This document shows, piece after piece, positions 1-6,547 of a DNA stretch of 8,669 nt. The notes beneath the pieces are model-generated. The model did no database searches and was not told where the DNA came from. It saw only the letters and a list, made by a program, of their open reading frames with translations. The stretch is from Maribacter sp. GTDB taxonomy: Bacteria > Bacteroidota > Bacteroidia > Flavobacteriales > Flavobacteriaceae. The stretch spans positions 1-8,669 of the forward strand of contig JABDKZ010000007.1 in the NCBI GenBank assembly GCA_013001935.1. The letters are read 5' to 3'. Both the position numbers and the translations under genes were made by a program. The number at the start of each line of letters is the position of its first letter. Position 1 is the first letter of the stretch.

Positions 1-1156
1 ATCCACCTGAAGCAGCCACATTACCCATTGATACCACAACAGGTTTCTTTGCTTTGGCAAGCTCAATTTCACGCCAGATAATATCTGAGGTCAAGGCGCT
101 TCCTCCAGGGGAATTTACACGTAGAACAATGGCTTTTACCTTATCATCATCCCTAGCCTTCACAAGGGCTTTGGTAATAATTCCCTGGCCAATAATATTG
201 GGGCCACCTTCGCCATATAATATTTCCCCTTGGGCAAAAACGACGGCAATTTTTTCCTTGCCCTTCTTAATCGATTTTTTGTTTGAACGCTTTGTGTAAT
301 CTTTTAGTGAAACATAATTTATTTCCTCAATAGAATCTAAGGAAATTGCTTCCCTGATTTTGTCTTCATATTGATCAAAGAACAAAATATCATCAATCAA
401 GCCTGAAGCTTTAGCAAATTTTGGCGATCTACCACCCAGCGTATCAGCAATACTATTTACATTGTCCTCGCTTAAATGCCTTCCTTCGGAAATATCAGCG
501 ACCATCGTATCCCATAAAGAACTCAACAATTCTTTAATTTGCGTCCTATTGGCATCACTCATTTCGCTTGCCAAAAAGGGTTCAACGGCACTTTTATATT
601 TTCCGTGACGAATCACTTCCATTTTTACCCCGGTCTTTTCCTGTAAATCTTTGTAAAACAAAACTTCAGTAGATAGCCCTTTAAAATCCATTCCACCAAC
701 CGGGTTTAGAAAGATTGAATCTGCCACACTGGCCAAATAGTAATCTTTCTGCATATAAAAATCACTATAGGTATATATGAACTTTCCACTTTCCTTAAAA
801 TCCTTCAACGCCTTGCGAATGGCTTGGGTTTGGGCAAGCCCTGCCATGATAAAATTGTTGCTAATACTGATTCCTTTTATATCCTTATCGGTTTTAGCCA
901 CTTGAATAGCATGAAGAATTTCATCCAATCCTTGGGCCTGGCCAAATAAACTGGCAAATGGGTCGGCTTCGTTGTTACCCACATAATCCTTTATGGGCTG
1001 TGGCATTTGAAGTTTTAAAATAGAATTATCCTGAATTACAACGCCATCTTCTGCACCACTCACCAAACTCACAAAGAGCAGAAACATTATAAACATAATC
1101 CCAAAAGCGATTAAGCAACCAATAATGGCAGCTAATAGGTTTCTTAAAAAATTCAT
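1..1156 (-). CDS. sppA: Signal peptide peptidase SppA (protease IV), 3' end cut by window edge
   Basis: Membrane-bound serine protease of the long, two-domain SppA family, which degrades signal peptides left in the membrane after secretion. 385 codons are present, starting at ATG 1156-1154. Residues about 7-33 form one long hydrophobic segment (NLLAAIIGCLIAFGIMFIMF and onward), the N-terminal membrane anchor. The N-terminal domain carries KYKSAVEPF, in which K188 matches the general-base lysine of E. coli SppA. The C-terminal domain reaches VVVSMGNVAASGG, in which S383 matches the nucleophile. So both halves of the Ser-Lys dyad are seen, and the frame is open throughout. Long-form family members run to nearly 600 residues, so roughly the last 200 are outside the window. 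The gene is divergent from the folK fusion, with a 71-bp gap. The family assignment is firm; physiological substrates are inferred from the family. Confidence 0.95.
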   Translation of the reverse strand, partial: MNFLRNLLAAIIGCLIAFGIMFIMFLLFVSLVSGAEDGVVIQDNSILKLQMPQPIKDYVGNNEADPFASLFGQAQGLDEILHAIQVAKTDKDIKGISISNNFIMAGLAQTQAIRKALKDFKESGKFIYTYSDFYMQKDYYLASVADSIFLNPVGGMDFKGLSTEVLFYKDLQEKTGVKMEVIRHGKYKSAVEPFLASEMSDANRTQIKELLSSLWDTMVADISEGRHLSEDNVNSIADTLGGRSPKFAKASGLIDDILFFDQYEDKIREAISLDSIEEINYVSLKDYTKRSNKKSIKKGKEKIAVVFAQGEILYGEGGPNIIGQGIITKALVKARDDDKVKAIVLRVNSPGGSALTSDIIWREIELAKAKKPVVVSMGNVAASGG

Positions 1157-1180
1157 TTCAATCTGATTATTATTACCGGC

Positions 1181-1188
1181 CAAAGATA
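1181..1188 (-). promoter_or_regulatory. Putative -7 element of the sppA promoter
   Basis: Read on the minus strand this is TATCTTTG, an exact match to the Bacteroidota -7 consensus TAnnTTTG. Transcription would start about 6-8 nt further on, giving a leader of roughly 18 nt before the sppA ATG. No clear TTTG -33 box lies 18-20 nt upstream, so only half of the consensus is present. The site lies inside the 71-bp gap shared with the divergent folK fusion gene. Confidence 0.5.
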
Positions 1189-1227
1189 ACCAAAGTGAAT
1201 TTGTTTTGTTTACTTTGTTTCAATATT

Positions 1228-2367
1228 ATGGCTGAACTCAAAAAGACATTTATTTCTATTGGCAGCAACCTTGGTAACCGCTTGCAAAATCTACAGGAAG
1301 CGATATTTTTATTGGGTGCTGAAGTTGGTGAAATCGCCGAAATTTCTAAAGTTTACGAGAGTGTTTCGTGGGGTTTTACTTCTTCAGATTTTTTAAATGC
1401 ATGCCTGGTCCTTGAGACCCATTTAGCGCCATTGCAGGTCTTGGAAAAAATCCTCACCATTGAAAAAAGTATGGGAAGGGAACGCATGCAAGAGGGTGGC
1501 TATGAAGCCAGAATTATTGATATAGACATTATCTATTATGGAAGGGAAATACTTCAAACAGACCATCTGGTGATTCCCCATGCCAAGCTTCAAGAGCGCA
1601 AATTTGTACTCTTACCACTTGCTGATATCGCTCCTCAAATGTACCATCCTGTCCTTGGGAAAGACACTAGAAACTTAATCCAGGAATCCAAGGATAAAAG
1701 CCAACCCGTCAAGACAGGGTTAATGCTTTATAAAACAAAACAAGCGCTTTTTTCAAGTCTGAGTTTTATTGCCATTGAAGGTAATATTGGTGCCGGCAAG
1801 ACGACTTTGGCACATAAAATAGCAGCGGATTATAATGGCAAGTTGGTATTGGAGCGTTTTGCGGATAACCCTTTTTTACCTAAATTTTATGAAGACCAAA
1901 ACCGATATGCCTTTCCATTAGAAATGTCTTTCCTGGCAGATCGCTATCAACAATTTACCGATGATACCTCACAATTTGACCTTTTTAAAAACTTTATGGT
2001 CAGTGATTACGATATTTATAAATCGCTCATTTTTGCCCAGGTTACATTGCAAAAAGATGAATTCAATCTCTATAGGAAACTATTCAATCTCATGTACAAA
2101 GAGGTAAAAAAACCTCGGATTTATGTTTATCTATATCAGTCTACAGAACGCCTGTTAGAAAATATTAAAAATCGCGGTAGGGCCTATGAACAAAGCATTG
2201 AACCGGAATATTTGGACAGAATAAATAAAGGCTATTTTGATTTTTTCAAAAGCTATCCCGAACAAAACACATTGATTGTCGATGTCGGAGAATTGGATTT
2301 TGTTTCTAGTTTAAAGGACTATAATACCATTATCGATAAGATTAAGAATTTTGCTATCACATTATAG
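1228..2367 (+). CDS. folK: Bifunctional FolK (HPPK) - deoxynucleoside kinase fusion
   Basis: Two enzymes in one 379-residue chain. Residues about 7-155 are 6-hydroxymethyl-7,8-dihydropterin pyrophosphokinase (folate synthesis): SIGSNLG at the N-terminus, GRER...YEARIIDIDII with magnesium-ligand aspartates D98 and D100, then RKFVLLPLADIAP. After a linker of about 25 residues comes a deoxynucleoside kinase of the dCK/dGK type: P-loop GNIGAGKT (185-192, K191), ERFADNPFLPKFYEDQNRYA, ADRYQQ, and the lid RGRAYEQSIEPEYLDR. The kinase phosphorylates a deoxynucleoside for dNTP salvage. I recall HPPK-linked kinases of aquatic flavobacteria being reported to favour deoxyadenosine, but the sequence alone does not fix specificity. 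I chose ATG 1228, because the in-frame GTG at 1195 adds only MNLFCLLCFNI, which the family lacks. A near-consensus -7 box (TTACTTTG, 1210-1217) lies very close to this ATG, so the transcript may have almost no leader. Confidence 0.93.
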   Translation: MAELKKTFISIGSNLGNRLQNLQEAIFLLGAEVGEIAEISKVYESVSWGFTSSDFLNACLVLETHLAPLQVLEKILTIEKSMGRERMQEGGYEARIIDIDIIYYGREILQTDHLVIPHAKLQERKFVLLPLADIAPQMYHPVLGKDTRNLIQESKDKSQPVKTGLMLYKTKQALFSSLSFIAIEGNIGAGKTTLAHKIAADYNGKLVLERFADNPFLPKFYEDQNRYAFPLEMSFLADRYQQFTDDTSQFDLFKNFMVSDYDIYKSLIFAQVTLQKDEFNLYRKLFNLMYKEVKKPRIYVYLYQSTERLLENIKNRGRAYEQSIEPEYLDRINKGYFDFFKSYPEQNTLIVDVGELDFVSSLKDYNTIIDKIKNFAITL

Positions 2368-2463
2368 ATAGATGAAATATTTTACTTATTTCTTGTGTAG
2401 AACTTTTGGTTTTCATTAATTAGCAGCTCGAAAAAGCAACTAACTAACTCAAACTATATACCT

Positions 2464-2493
2464 AAAGACCCTGATCAATACATCAGGGTCTTT
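2464..2493. terminator. Hairpin terminator shared by two convergent genes
   Basis: AAAGACCCTGAT (2464-2475) and ATCAGGGTCTTT (2482-2493) form a perfect 12-bp stem around a 6-nt loop. On the plus strand a T run follows (stem end plus TT, then ATT), as in rho-independent termination for the folK fusion ending at 2367. On the minus strand the stem begins immediately after the stop codon of the methyltransferase gene (2494-2496), but the T run there is only three bases, so termination is likely weaker in that direction. Confidence 0.85.
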
Positions 2494-3024
2494 TTATTGG
2501 TTTAATTTTGACCAAAGGTCCCAGAGCACTATTCCTGCGCTCACGGCAATGTTCAATGAATGTTTGGTACCATACTGGGGAATTTCCAATACTTTGTCAC
2601 TTGCGTTTACAACTTCTTGTGAAACGCCTTTTACCTCATTGCCAAAAACCAGTGCGTATTTAAGGCCACTTTCAGTCGAAAATTCATTAAGCATTAGGGC
2701 ATCTTCAGTCTGCTCAATAGCAACTACCTGACACCCTTCTTTCTTCAATTCTAAAACTAGATCCAATGTATCTTTACGGTATTGCCAAGCGACACTCTCG
2801 GTAGCGCCCAATGCTGTCTTACGAATATCTTTATGGGGCGGCCTTGCCGTAATTCCGCAGAGGTATATTTTTTCAACCAAGAAGGCATCGGCCGTTCTAA
2901 AAACCGAGCCAATATTATTTAAACTTCGAATATTATCAAGAATTACTATTAATGGGGTTTTCCTTGCCTTCTTGAAAGCCTTGATATCCAATCGTTTTAA
3001 TTCTTCATTTTTAAGTTTGCGCAT
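2494..3024 (-). CDS. TrmH/SpoU-family RNA 2'-O-methyltransferase
   Basis: S-adenosylmethionine-dependent RNA ribose methyltransferase of the SPOUT (trefoil-knot) superfamily, 176 residues, cytoplasmic. All three family motifs are visible: motif 1, NNIGSVFRTADA (36-47, with the conserved Arg at R43); motif 2, ALVFGNEVKGVS (124-135, E130); motif 3, IPQYGTKHSLNIAVSAG (148-164, with S156 and N158). It is short. It lacks the L30e-like N-terminal domain of RlmB-type 23S rRNA enzymes and is smaller than E. coli TrmH (229 residues), so a tRNA target (such as the Gm18 or position-34 type) is plausible but not shown. The start is ATG 3024, giving MRKLKNEEL with a basic N-terminus. It is divergent from mutS across a 160-bp gap and convergent with the folK fusion. 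The exact target nucleotide is unknown, so no gene symbol is given. Confidence 0.9.
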   Translation of the reverse strand: MRKLKNEELKRLDIKAFKKARKTPLIVILDNIRSLNNIGSVFRTADAFLVEKIYLCGITARPPHKDIRKTALGATESVAWQYRKDTLDLVLELKKEGCQVVAIEQTEDALMLNEFSTESGLKYALVFGNEVKGVSQEVVNASDKVLEIPQYGTKHSLNIAVSAGIVLWDLWSKLNQ

Positions 3025-3094
3025 TGTTCGGCTTTAGAATTAGCAGCTATAATCCAAGGTATAAAATACAATTCCTAGGATATATAAACTTTTT

Positions 3095-3124
3095 CAAACA
3101 TATTAACAATGATGAGTATTACAA
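3095..3124 (-). promoter_or_regulatory. Promoter of the TrmH-family methyltransferase gene
   Basis: On the minus strand a TTG (3124-3122) is followed after 19 nt by TATGTTTG (3102-3095). This matches both parts of the Bacteroidota housekeeping promoter, including an exact TAnnTTTG. Transcription would begin near 3088, leaving a leader of roughly 64 nt before the ATG at 3024. Confidence 0.65.
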
Positions 3125-3184
3125 GTCAAAATTGGTATTTTCGTTACGTTTAGTACAATGTAAAAATAAGTTATTCAAATCGCT

Positions 3185-5806
3185 TTGAAAAAGACCGAAA
3201 AAACAAAGAAGGTTACCCCTTTAATGAAGCAATACAATAGTATCAAGACCAAATATCCTGATGCCTTGTTATTGTTTCGGGTAGGTGATTTCTATGAGAC
3301 TTTCGGAGAAGATGCTGTGAAGGCATCAAAAATACTGGGTATTATACTCACACATAGAAACAATGGTGGTGATCGTACTGAACTTGCAGGTTTTCCACAC
3401 CATTCCCTTAACACCTATCTGCCAAAGCTTGTAAAAGCGGGGCTTCGCGTTGCCATTTGTGACCAATTGGAAGACCCAAAACTCACTAAAACCATTGTAA
3501 AAAGAGGGGTTACGGAATTGGTTACGCCTGGGGTTGCCTTAAATGATGATATTCTCAATGCCAAGACCAATAATTTTTTATGTGCCGTGCATTTTGGAAG
3601 AAAATTATTAGGTATCTCTTTTTTGGATATTTCAACTGGGGAATTTCTAACTGCGGAGGGTAATGAGGAACAAATAGACAAACTGCTCCAAAACCTTGGT
3701 CCCAATGAAATTTTGGTTTCCAAAGAACATAAAAAAGAGTTCGCAGCCATTTTTGGTGATCAATACCATACTTTTTTTATGGAAGATTGGTTGTTTCAGG
3801 AAGATTATGCTTTTGAAACCTTGACCAATCATTTTAAGACTACAACCTTAAAAGGGTTTGGTATAGACCAACTCAATCATGGCATAATCGCTTCTGGTGT
3901 CGTACTTCACTATTTGTCTACAACACAACACAGGCAGCTTCAACATATTAACACCATAAAGCGCATAGCTGAGGAAGAATATATTTGGATGGATCGGTTT
4001 ACCATAAAAAATCTTGAACTCCATCATTCTACCAATATAAATGCCGTAACCTTACTGGATGTTATTGACAAAACCATTTCACCAATGGGCGGTAGAATGT
4101 TGAAACGTTGGTTGGCACTGCCACTCAAAAACATAGAAAAGATTAGAAAGCGGCATCAAGTAATTTCATTTCTTACCAAAGAAGAAATCGCTTTGCAAAA
4201 ATTGCAGCATCAGATCAAAGCGATGGGTGATTTGGAGCGTCTTATATCTAAAGTGGCAACAGGAAAAATAAATCCGAAGGAAGTCATTCACCTGAAAAAC
4301 TCTTTGGAATCAGCAATCCCGGTTAAACAATTAACCTCCAATAGTGCCAATGAGGCACTTAATTCAATTGGTGATCAAATTCATCCCTGTGATCTTTTAC
4401 GAAATAAGATCAAAGAGATGGTCAATGAAGAGGCTCCCGTAAATGTATTAAAGGGGAATACCATAGCAAAAGGATATTCCGAGGAGCTTGATGAACTTCG
4501 GGATTTGGCATTTTCAGGTAAGGAATATTTGGATAAAATGCTGGAACGTGAAACAGAGCGAACAGGGATTACTTCCTTAAAAATAGCATCGAATAACGTA
4601 TTTGGCTATTATATTGAAGTTCGCAACACGCATAAGGACAAAGTGCCGGAAGAATGGATCCGCAAACAGACCTTGGTAAGTGCGGAGCGCTATATCACTG
4701 AAGAACTAAAAGAGTACGAGGCCAAAATCCTAGGGGCCGAAGAGCGCATTCTGCATTTAGAGCAACAGCTATTTGCACAATTGGTAGTTTGGATGCAAGA
4801 ATACATTGTTCCGGTCCAAAATAATGCGCAACAAATCGCAATTTTGGATTGTCTTTGCGGATTCACCCAATTGGCCAAAGACAATAATTACAATGAGCCT
4901 GTACTGAATGATTCCACCGAGTTGGAAATTATAGGTGGGCGCCACCCGGTCATTGAAAAACAATTACCGCTTGGGGAACCCTATATTCCCAATGATGTTA
5001 TCCTGAACCGTGAGAACCAACAGATCATTATGATCACTGGTCCGAATATGAGTGGTAAATCGGCGATTTTAAGACAAACGGCCTTAATTGTATTATTGGC
5101 CCAAATGGGTAGTTTTGTGCCCGCTGAATCTGCCAAAATAGGGTATGTTGACAAAATTTTTACCAGAGTTGGCGCCAGCGACAACATTTCTATGGGTGAG
5201 TCGACCTTTATGGTAGAAATGAACGAGACCGCATCAATTTTGAACAACCTTTCAGAACGAAGTCTAATTCTATTAGATGAGATCGGACGGGGTACCAGTA
5301 CCTATGATGGTATTTCGATCGCTTGGGCCATTTCTGAATATTTACATGAACACCCTGCGCGGGCAAAGACCCTTTTTGCGACCCATTATCACGAACTCAA
5401 TGAAATGGCTGCAACCTTTGACCGAATCAAGAATTACAATGTTTCAATAAAAGAGCTTAAAGACAAGGTCTTATTTTTGCGAAAATTAGTAGCCGGCGGC
5501 AGTGAACATAGTTTTGGAATTCATGTGGCGAAAATGGCCGGAATGCCCCAACAAGTTATTCATAAGGCCAATAGGATATTGAAGAAGCTTGAAAAATCAC
5601 ATTCCAGTGAAGAATTAACTGATAAATTACATTCGGTCCAGAATGAAATGCAGCTTAGTTTTTTTAATTTGGACGATCCCTTATTAGAGCAGATCAAGGA
5701 AGAAATAACCCATTTGGACATCAATACACTTACCCCAGTTGAGGCCTTGATGAAGCTTAATGAAATTAAACGATTACTTACCAAAAATAAGAAAGCCTCT
5801 TCCTAA
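3185..5806 (+). CDS. mutS: DNA mismatch repair protein MutS
   Basis: Mismatch-recognition ATPase that starts methyl-independent or MutL-linked mismatch repair; 873 residues, close to E. coli MutS (853). Domain I contains [11 protein letters not shown] with the mismatch-probing F36 and E38. A connector domain and the lever/clamp core follow (to about residue 560). The ATPase domain shows Walker A GPNMSGKS (619-626), [17 protein letters not shown] (663-679), Walker B LILLDE with D698 and E699, and FATHYHEL. Near the C-terminus QLSFF (823-827) resembles a beta-clamp-binding pentapeptide, followed by a helical tail. Start choice: TTG 3185 gives [17 protein letters not shown], matching the family's lysine-rich start. 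A TAA in frame at 3167-3169 rules out anything further upstream, and the first ATG (3224) would remove the conserved TPLMKQY segment. The adjacent divergent gene is a methyltransferase; mutL is not in view. Confidence 0.98.
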   Translation: MKKTEKTKKVTPLMKQYNSIKTKYPDALLLFRVGDFYETFGEDAVKASKILGIILTHRNNGGDRTELAGFPHHSLNTYLPKLVKAGLRVAICDQLEDPKLTKTIVKRGVTELVTPGVALNDDILNAKTNNFLCAVHFGRKLLGISFLDISTGEFLTAEGNEEQIDKLLQNLGPNEILVSKEHKKEFAAIFGDQYHTFFMEDWLFQEDYAFETLTNHFKTTTLKGFGIDQLNHGIIASGVVLHYLSTTQHRQLQHINTIKRIAEEEYIWMDRFTIKNLELHHSTNINAVTLLDVIDKTISPMGGRMLKRWLALPLKNIEKIRKRHQVISFLTKEEIALQKLQHQIKAMGDLERLISKVATGKINPKEVIHLKNSLESAIPVKQLTSNSANEALNSIGDQIHPCDLLRNKIKEMVNEEAPVNVLKGNTIAKGYSEELDELRDLAFSGKEYLDKMLERETERTGITSLKIASNNVFGYYIEVRNTHKDKVPEEWIRKQTLVSAERYITEELKEYEAKILGAEERILHLEQQLFAQLVVWMQEYIVPVQNNAQQIAILDCLCGFTQLAKDNNYNEPVLNDSTELEIIGGRHPVIEKQLPLGEPYIPNDVILNRENQQIIMITGPNMSGKSAILRQTALIVLLAQMGSFVPAESAKIGYVDKIFTRVGASDNISMGESTFMVEMNETASILNNLSERSLILLDEIGRGTSTYDGISIAWAISEYLHEHPARAKTLFATHYHELNEMAATFDRIKNYNVSIKELKDKVLFLRKLVAGGSEHSFGIHVAKMAGMPQQVIHKANRILKKLEKSHSSEELTDKLHSVQNEMQLSFFNLDDPLLEQIKEEITHLDINTLTPVEALMKLNEIKRLLTKNKKASS

Positions 5807-5858
5807 ACTTACAAGGTGTAAAAACCTTACAACTTAGAATTTTTTCAAACGAAATTTC

Positions 5859-5888
5859 TTTGCCTTTTATAGAATTGTATTAAATTTG
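5859..5888 (+). promoter_or_regulatory. Consensus promoter for the tRNA-Gly/tRNA-Leu locus
   Basis: TTTG (5859-5862), an 18-nt spacer and TAAATTTG (5881-5888) match the Bacteroidota -33 and -7 elements; the -7 box matches every fixed position. The expected transcription start is about 5893-5896, some 50 nt before tRNA-Gly. A second clear promoter before tRNA-Leu is not seen, so both tRNAs are probably one transcript ending at the terminator at 6297-6330. Confidence 0.75.
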
Positions 5889-5890
5889 CA

Positions 5891-5910
5891 CCTGCCTATC
5901 GGTAGACAGG
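5891..5910. repeat. Short imperfect palindrome near the tRNA transcription start
   Basis: CCTGCCTA (5891-5898) and TAGACAGG (5903-5910) are inverted arms with one C/A mismatch around a 4-nt centre. It begins 2 nt after the -7 box, so the predicted start of transcription falls inside the left arm. Its CCTG...CAGG form resembles small intergenic palindromes that I recall as common in flavobacterial genomes. Whether it is a dispersed repeat cannot be judged from one copy. Confidence 0.6.
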
Positions 5911-5945
5911 TCCGCATCTTTGATGATGTATCGTTCTTTTAAAAT

Positions 5946-6018
5946 GCGAAAATAGCTCAGCTGGTAGAGCATCACCTTGCCAAGGTGGGGGTCGCGGGTT
6001 CGAATCCCGTTTTTCGCT
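5946..6018 (+). tRNA. tRNA-Gly (anticodon GCC)
   Basis: A complete 73-nt cloverleaf. The acceptor GCGAAAA pairs with TTTTCGC (6011-6017), and T6018 is the discriminator. The D-arm is GCTC/GAGC with the AGCTGGTA loop. The anticodon stem TCACC/GGTGG encloses loop TTGCCAA, with anticodon GCC at 5979-5981, which reads GGC and GGU codons. The T-arm has a five-pair stem, its outer pair G-T, around the loop TTCGAAT. CCA is not encoded and must be added by the CCA-adding enzyme. The last 20 bases plus one more downstream base recur exactly at 6138-6158. Confidence 0.97.
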
Positions 6019-6019
6019 C
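5999..6019 (+). repeat. Direct repeat copy 1 (tRNA-Gly T-loop to acceptor 3' end)
   Basis: This 21-nt stretch, from the T-loop TTCGAATC through the acceptor 3' strand, the discriminator and one base beyond, is identical to 6138-6158. It is the copy that belongs to the intact tRNA. The copies are 139 nt apart, start to start. The identity ends at G5998 versus A6137 on the left and at T6020 versus A6159 on the right. Confidence 0.95.
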
Positions 6020-6038
6020 TGAGTTTTTATAAACGGAT

Positions 6039-6064
6039 GAATGGTGAATTGTATTAATCCATTC
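6039..6064. other. Hairpin downstream of tRNA-Gly
   Basis: GAATGG (6039-6044) and CCATTC (6059-6064) can form a 6-bp stem with a 14-nt loop. The loop includes GAATTGTATTAA (6046-6057), a 12-nt word also present at the tRNA-Gly promoter (5872-5883). No T run follows, so it is not a good terminator. It may simply be part of the rearranged spacer. Confidence 0.4.
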
Positions 6065-6067
6065 AAG

Positions 6068-6137
6068 CGCGACCTTGGTCGCGGGCCATTGACGATTCCG
6101 CCCTGCGGAATGTCAAGGTACTGACCTTGAGTCAGTA
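6068..6137. repeat. Cluster of small nested inverted repeats
   Basis: Four inverted repeats fill about 70 nt. (1) 6068-6083: CGCGACC, spacer TT, GGTCGCG, with 7-bp arms. (2) 6089-6116: TTGAC, bulged G, ATTCCGC, loop CCT, GCGGAAT, GTCAA, a 12-bp stem. (3) 6113-6130: TCAAGGT, loop ACTG, ACCTTGA. (4) 6119-6137: TACTGAC, loop CTTGA, GTCAGTA. Units 2 and 3 overlap, and 3 and 4 overlap, so the folds compete. The cluster ends exactly where the copy of the tRNA-Gly 3' end begins. No open frame or promoter is visible in it. Possible readings are inserted REP-like palindromes, RNA-processing structures in the tRNA transcript, or a recombination scar. Confidence 0.85.
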
Positions 6138-6158
6138 TTCGAATCCCGTTTTTCGCTC
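6138..6158 (+). pseudogene. Relic of a tRNA-Gly 3' end (direct repeat copy 2)
   Basis: An exact 21-nt copy of the tRNA-Gly T-loop, T-stem 3' strand, acceptor 3' strand, discriminator and next base. It has no D-arm, anticodon arm or acceptor 5' strand, so it cannot fold into a tRNA. Upstream, 6077-6085 (GGTCGCGGG) repeats the nine tRNA bases 5990-5998 that directly precede the T-loop, so this may be a degenerate second tRNA-Gly split by a 52-nt palindromic insert (6086-6137). The alternative is an attachment-site duplicate left by an element that integrated into the tRNA and was lost. Confidence 0.75.
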
Positions 6159-6210
6159 ATTTATTACTACCTACTACCTTTGGCTTTGACGCCATATTAT
6201 TGGTAGAAAG

Positions 6211-6295
6211 GCTCGAGTGGTGGAATTGGTAGACACGTTGGACTTAAAATCCAATGGCCATTATGGCCGTATGGGTTCAAGTCCCATCTCGAGTA
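6211..6295 (+). tRNA. tRNA-Leu (anticodon UAA)
   Basis: An 85-nt class II tRNA. The acceptor GCTCGAG pairs with CTCGAGT (6288-6294; the first pair is G-U), and the discriminator is A6295, as expected for leucine. The anticodon stem TTGGA/TCCAA encloses CTTAAAA with anticodon TAA at 6245-6247, reading UUA and UUG. The long variable arm TGGCC-ATTAT-GGCCG (6255-6269) is typical of Leu. The T-arm is ATGGG/CCCAT around TTCAAGT. CCA is not encoded. It lies 192 nt after tRNA-Gly and 1 nt before the terminator hairpin. Confidence 0.97.
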
Positions 6296-6296
6296 C

Positions 6297-6330
6297 AAAA
6301 GCCCTTTTACTTTCGTAACAGGGCTTTTTT
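6297..6330 (+). terminator. Rho-independent terminator of the tRNA locus
   Basis: AAAAGCCC (6297-6304) pairs with GGGCTTTT (6321-6328), and inside it TTAC/GTAA pair around TTTC. A T-rich tail follows (TTTTTTGTTTTTA). It begins right after tRNA-Leu, which supports a Gly-Leu tRNA transcript ending here. Confidence 0.88.
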
Positions 6331-6547
6331 GTTTTTACGCTTTATCCCACTCCCCTAATTCGCCTTTCTTATATGACCTACTTGCACTATCCTAAGACAA
6401 ATTATTGAAGAATTATGGATTTTAATACTATGGGCGTTAATAAAATGCAATTTATCCTTTACATTAGAAGCTTGGTAAATGCTGATACCAGGAACGGATG
6501 TAGTAACTTAAAACACTATTTATTAAGAATCTACAGGAAGTTACCCA

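Noticed and set aside
54..299. 81-codon open frame on the plus strand
   Set aside because: It lies fully inside sppA on the opposite strand, whose frame is supported by catalytic motifs; it is a shadow.
1195..1227. GTG start upstream of the folK fusion
   Set aside because: It adds an unconserved hydrophobic MNLFCLLCFNI and overlaps promoter-like sequence; ATG 1228 gives the family-typical start.
3132..3159. E. coli-like promoter before mutS (TTGGTA, 16 nt, TACAAT) and TACGTTTA at 3145-3152
   Set aside because: The first matches a sigma-70 pattern not typical of Bacteroidota. The second has one mismatch and no spaced -33 box. No mutS promoter is called.
5809..5831. Short inverted repeats after mutS (TTACA/TGTAA, AAGGT/ACCTT)
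   Set aside because: Stems are only 5 bp, overlapping and AT-rich, and the nearest T run is about 10 nt away; too weak to call a terminator.
5999..6158. The 21-nt repeat pair as a CRISPR or as a currently integrated element
   Set aside because: There are only two copies, one is part of a working tRNA, and the 118 nt between them carry no gene.
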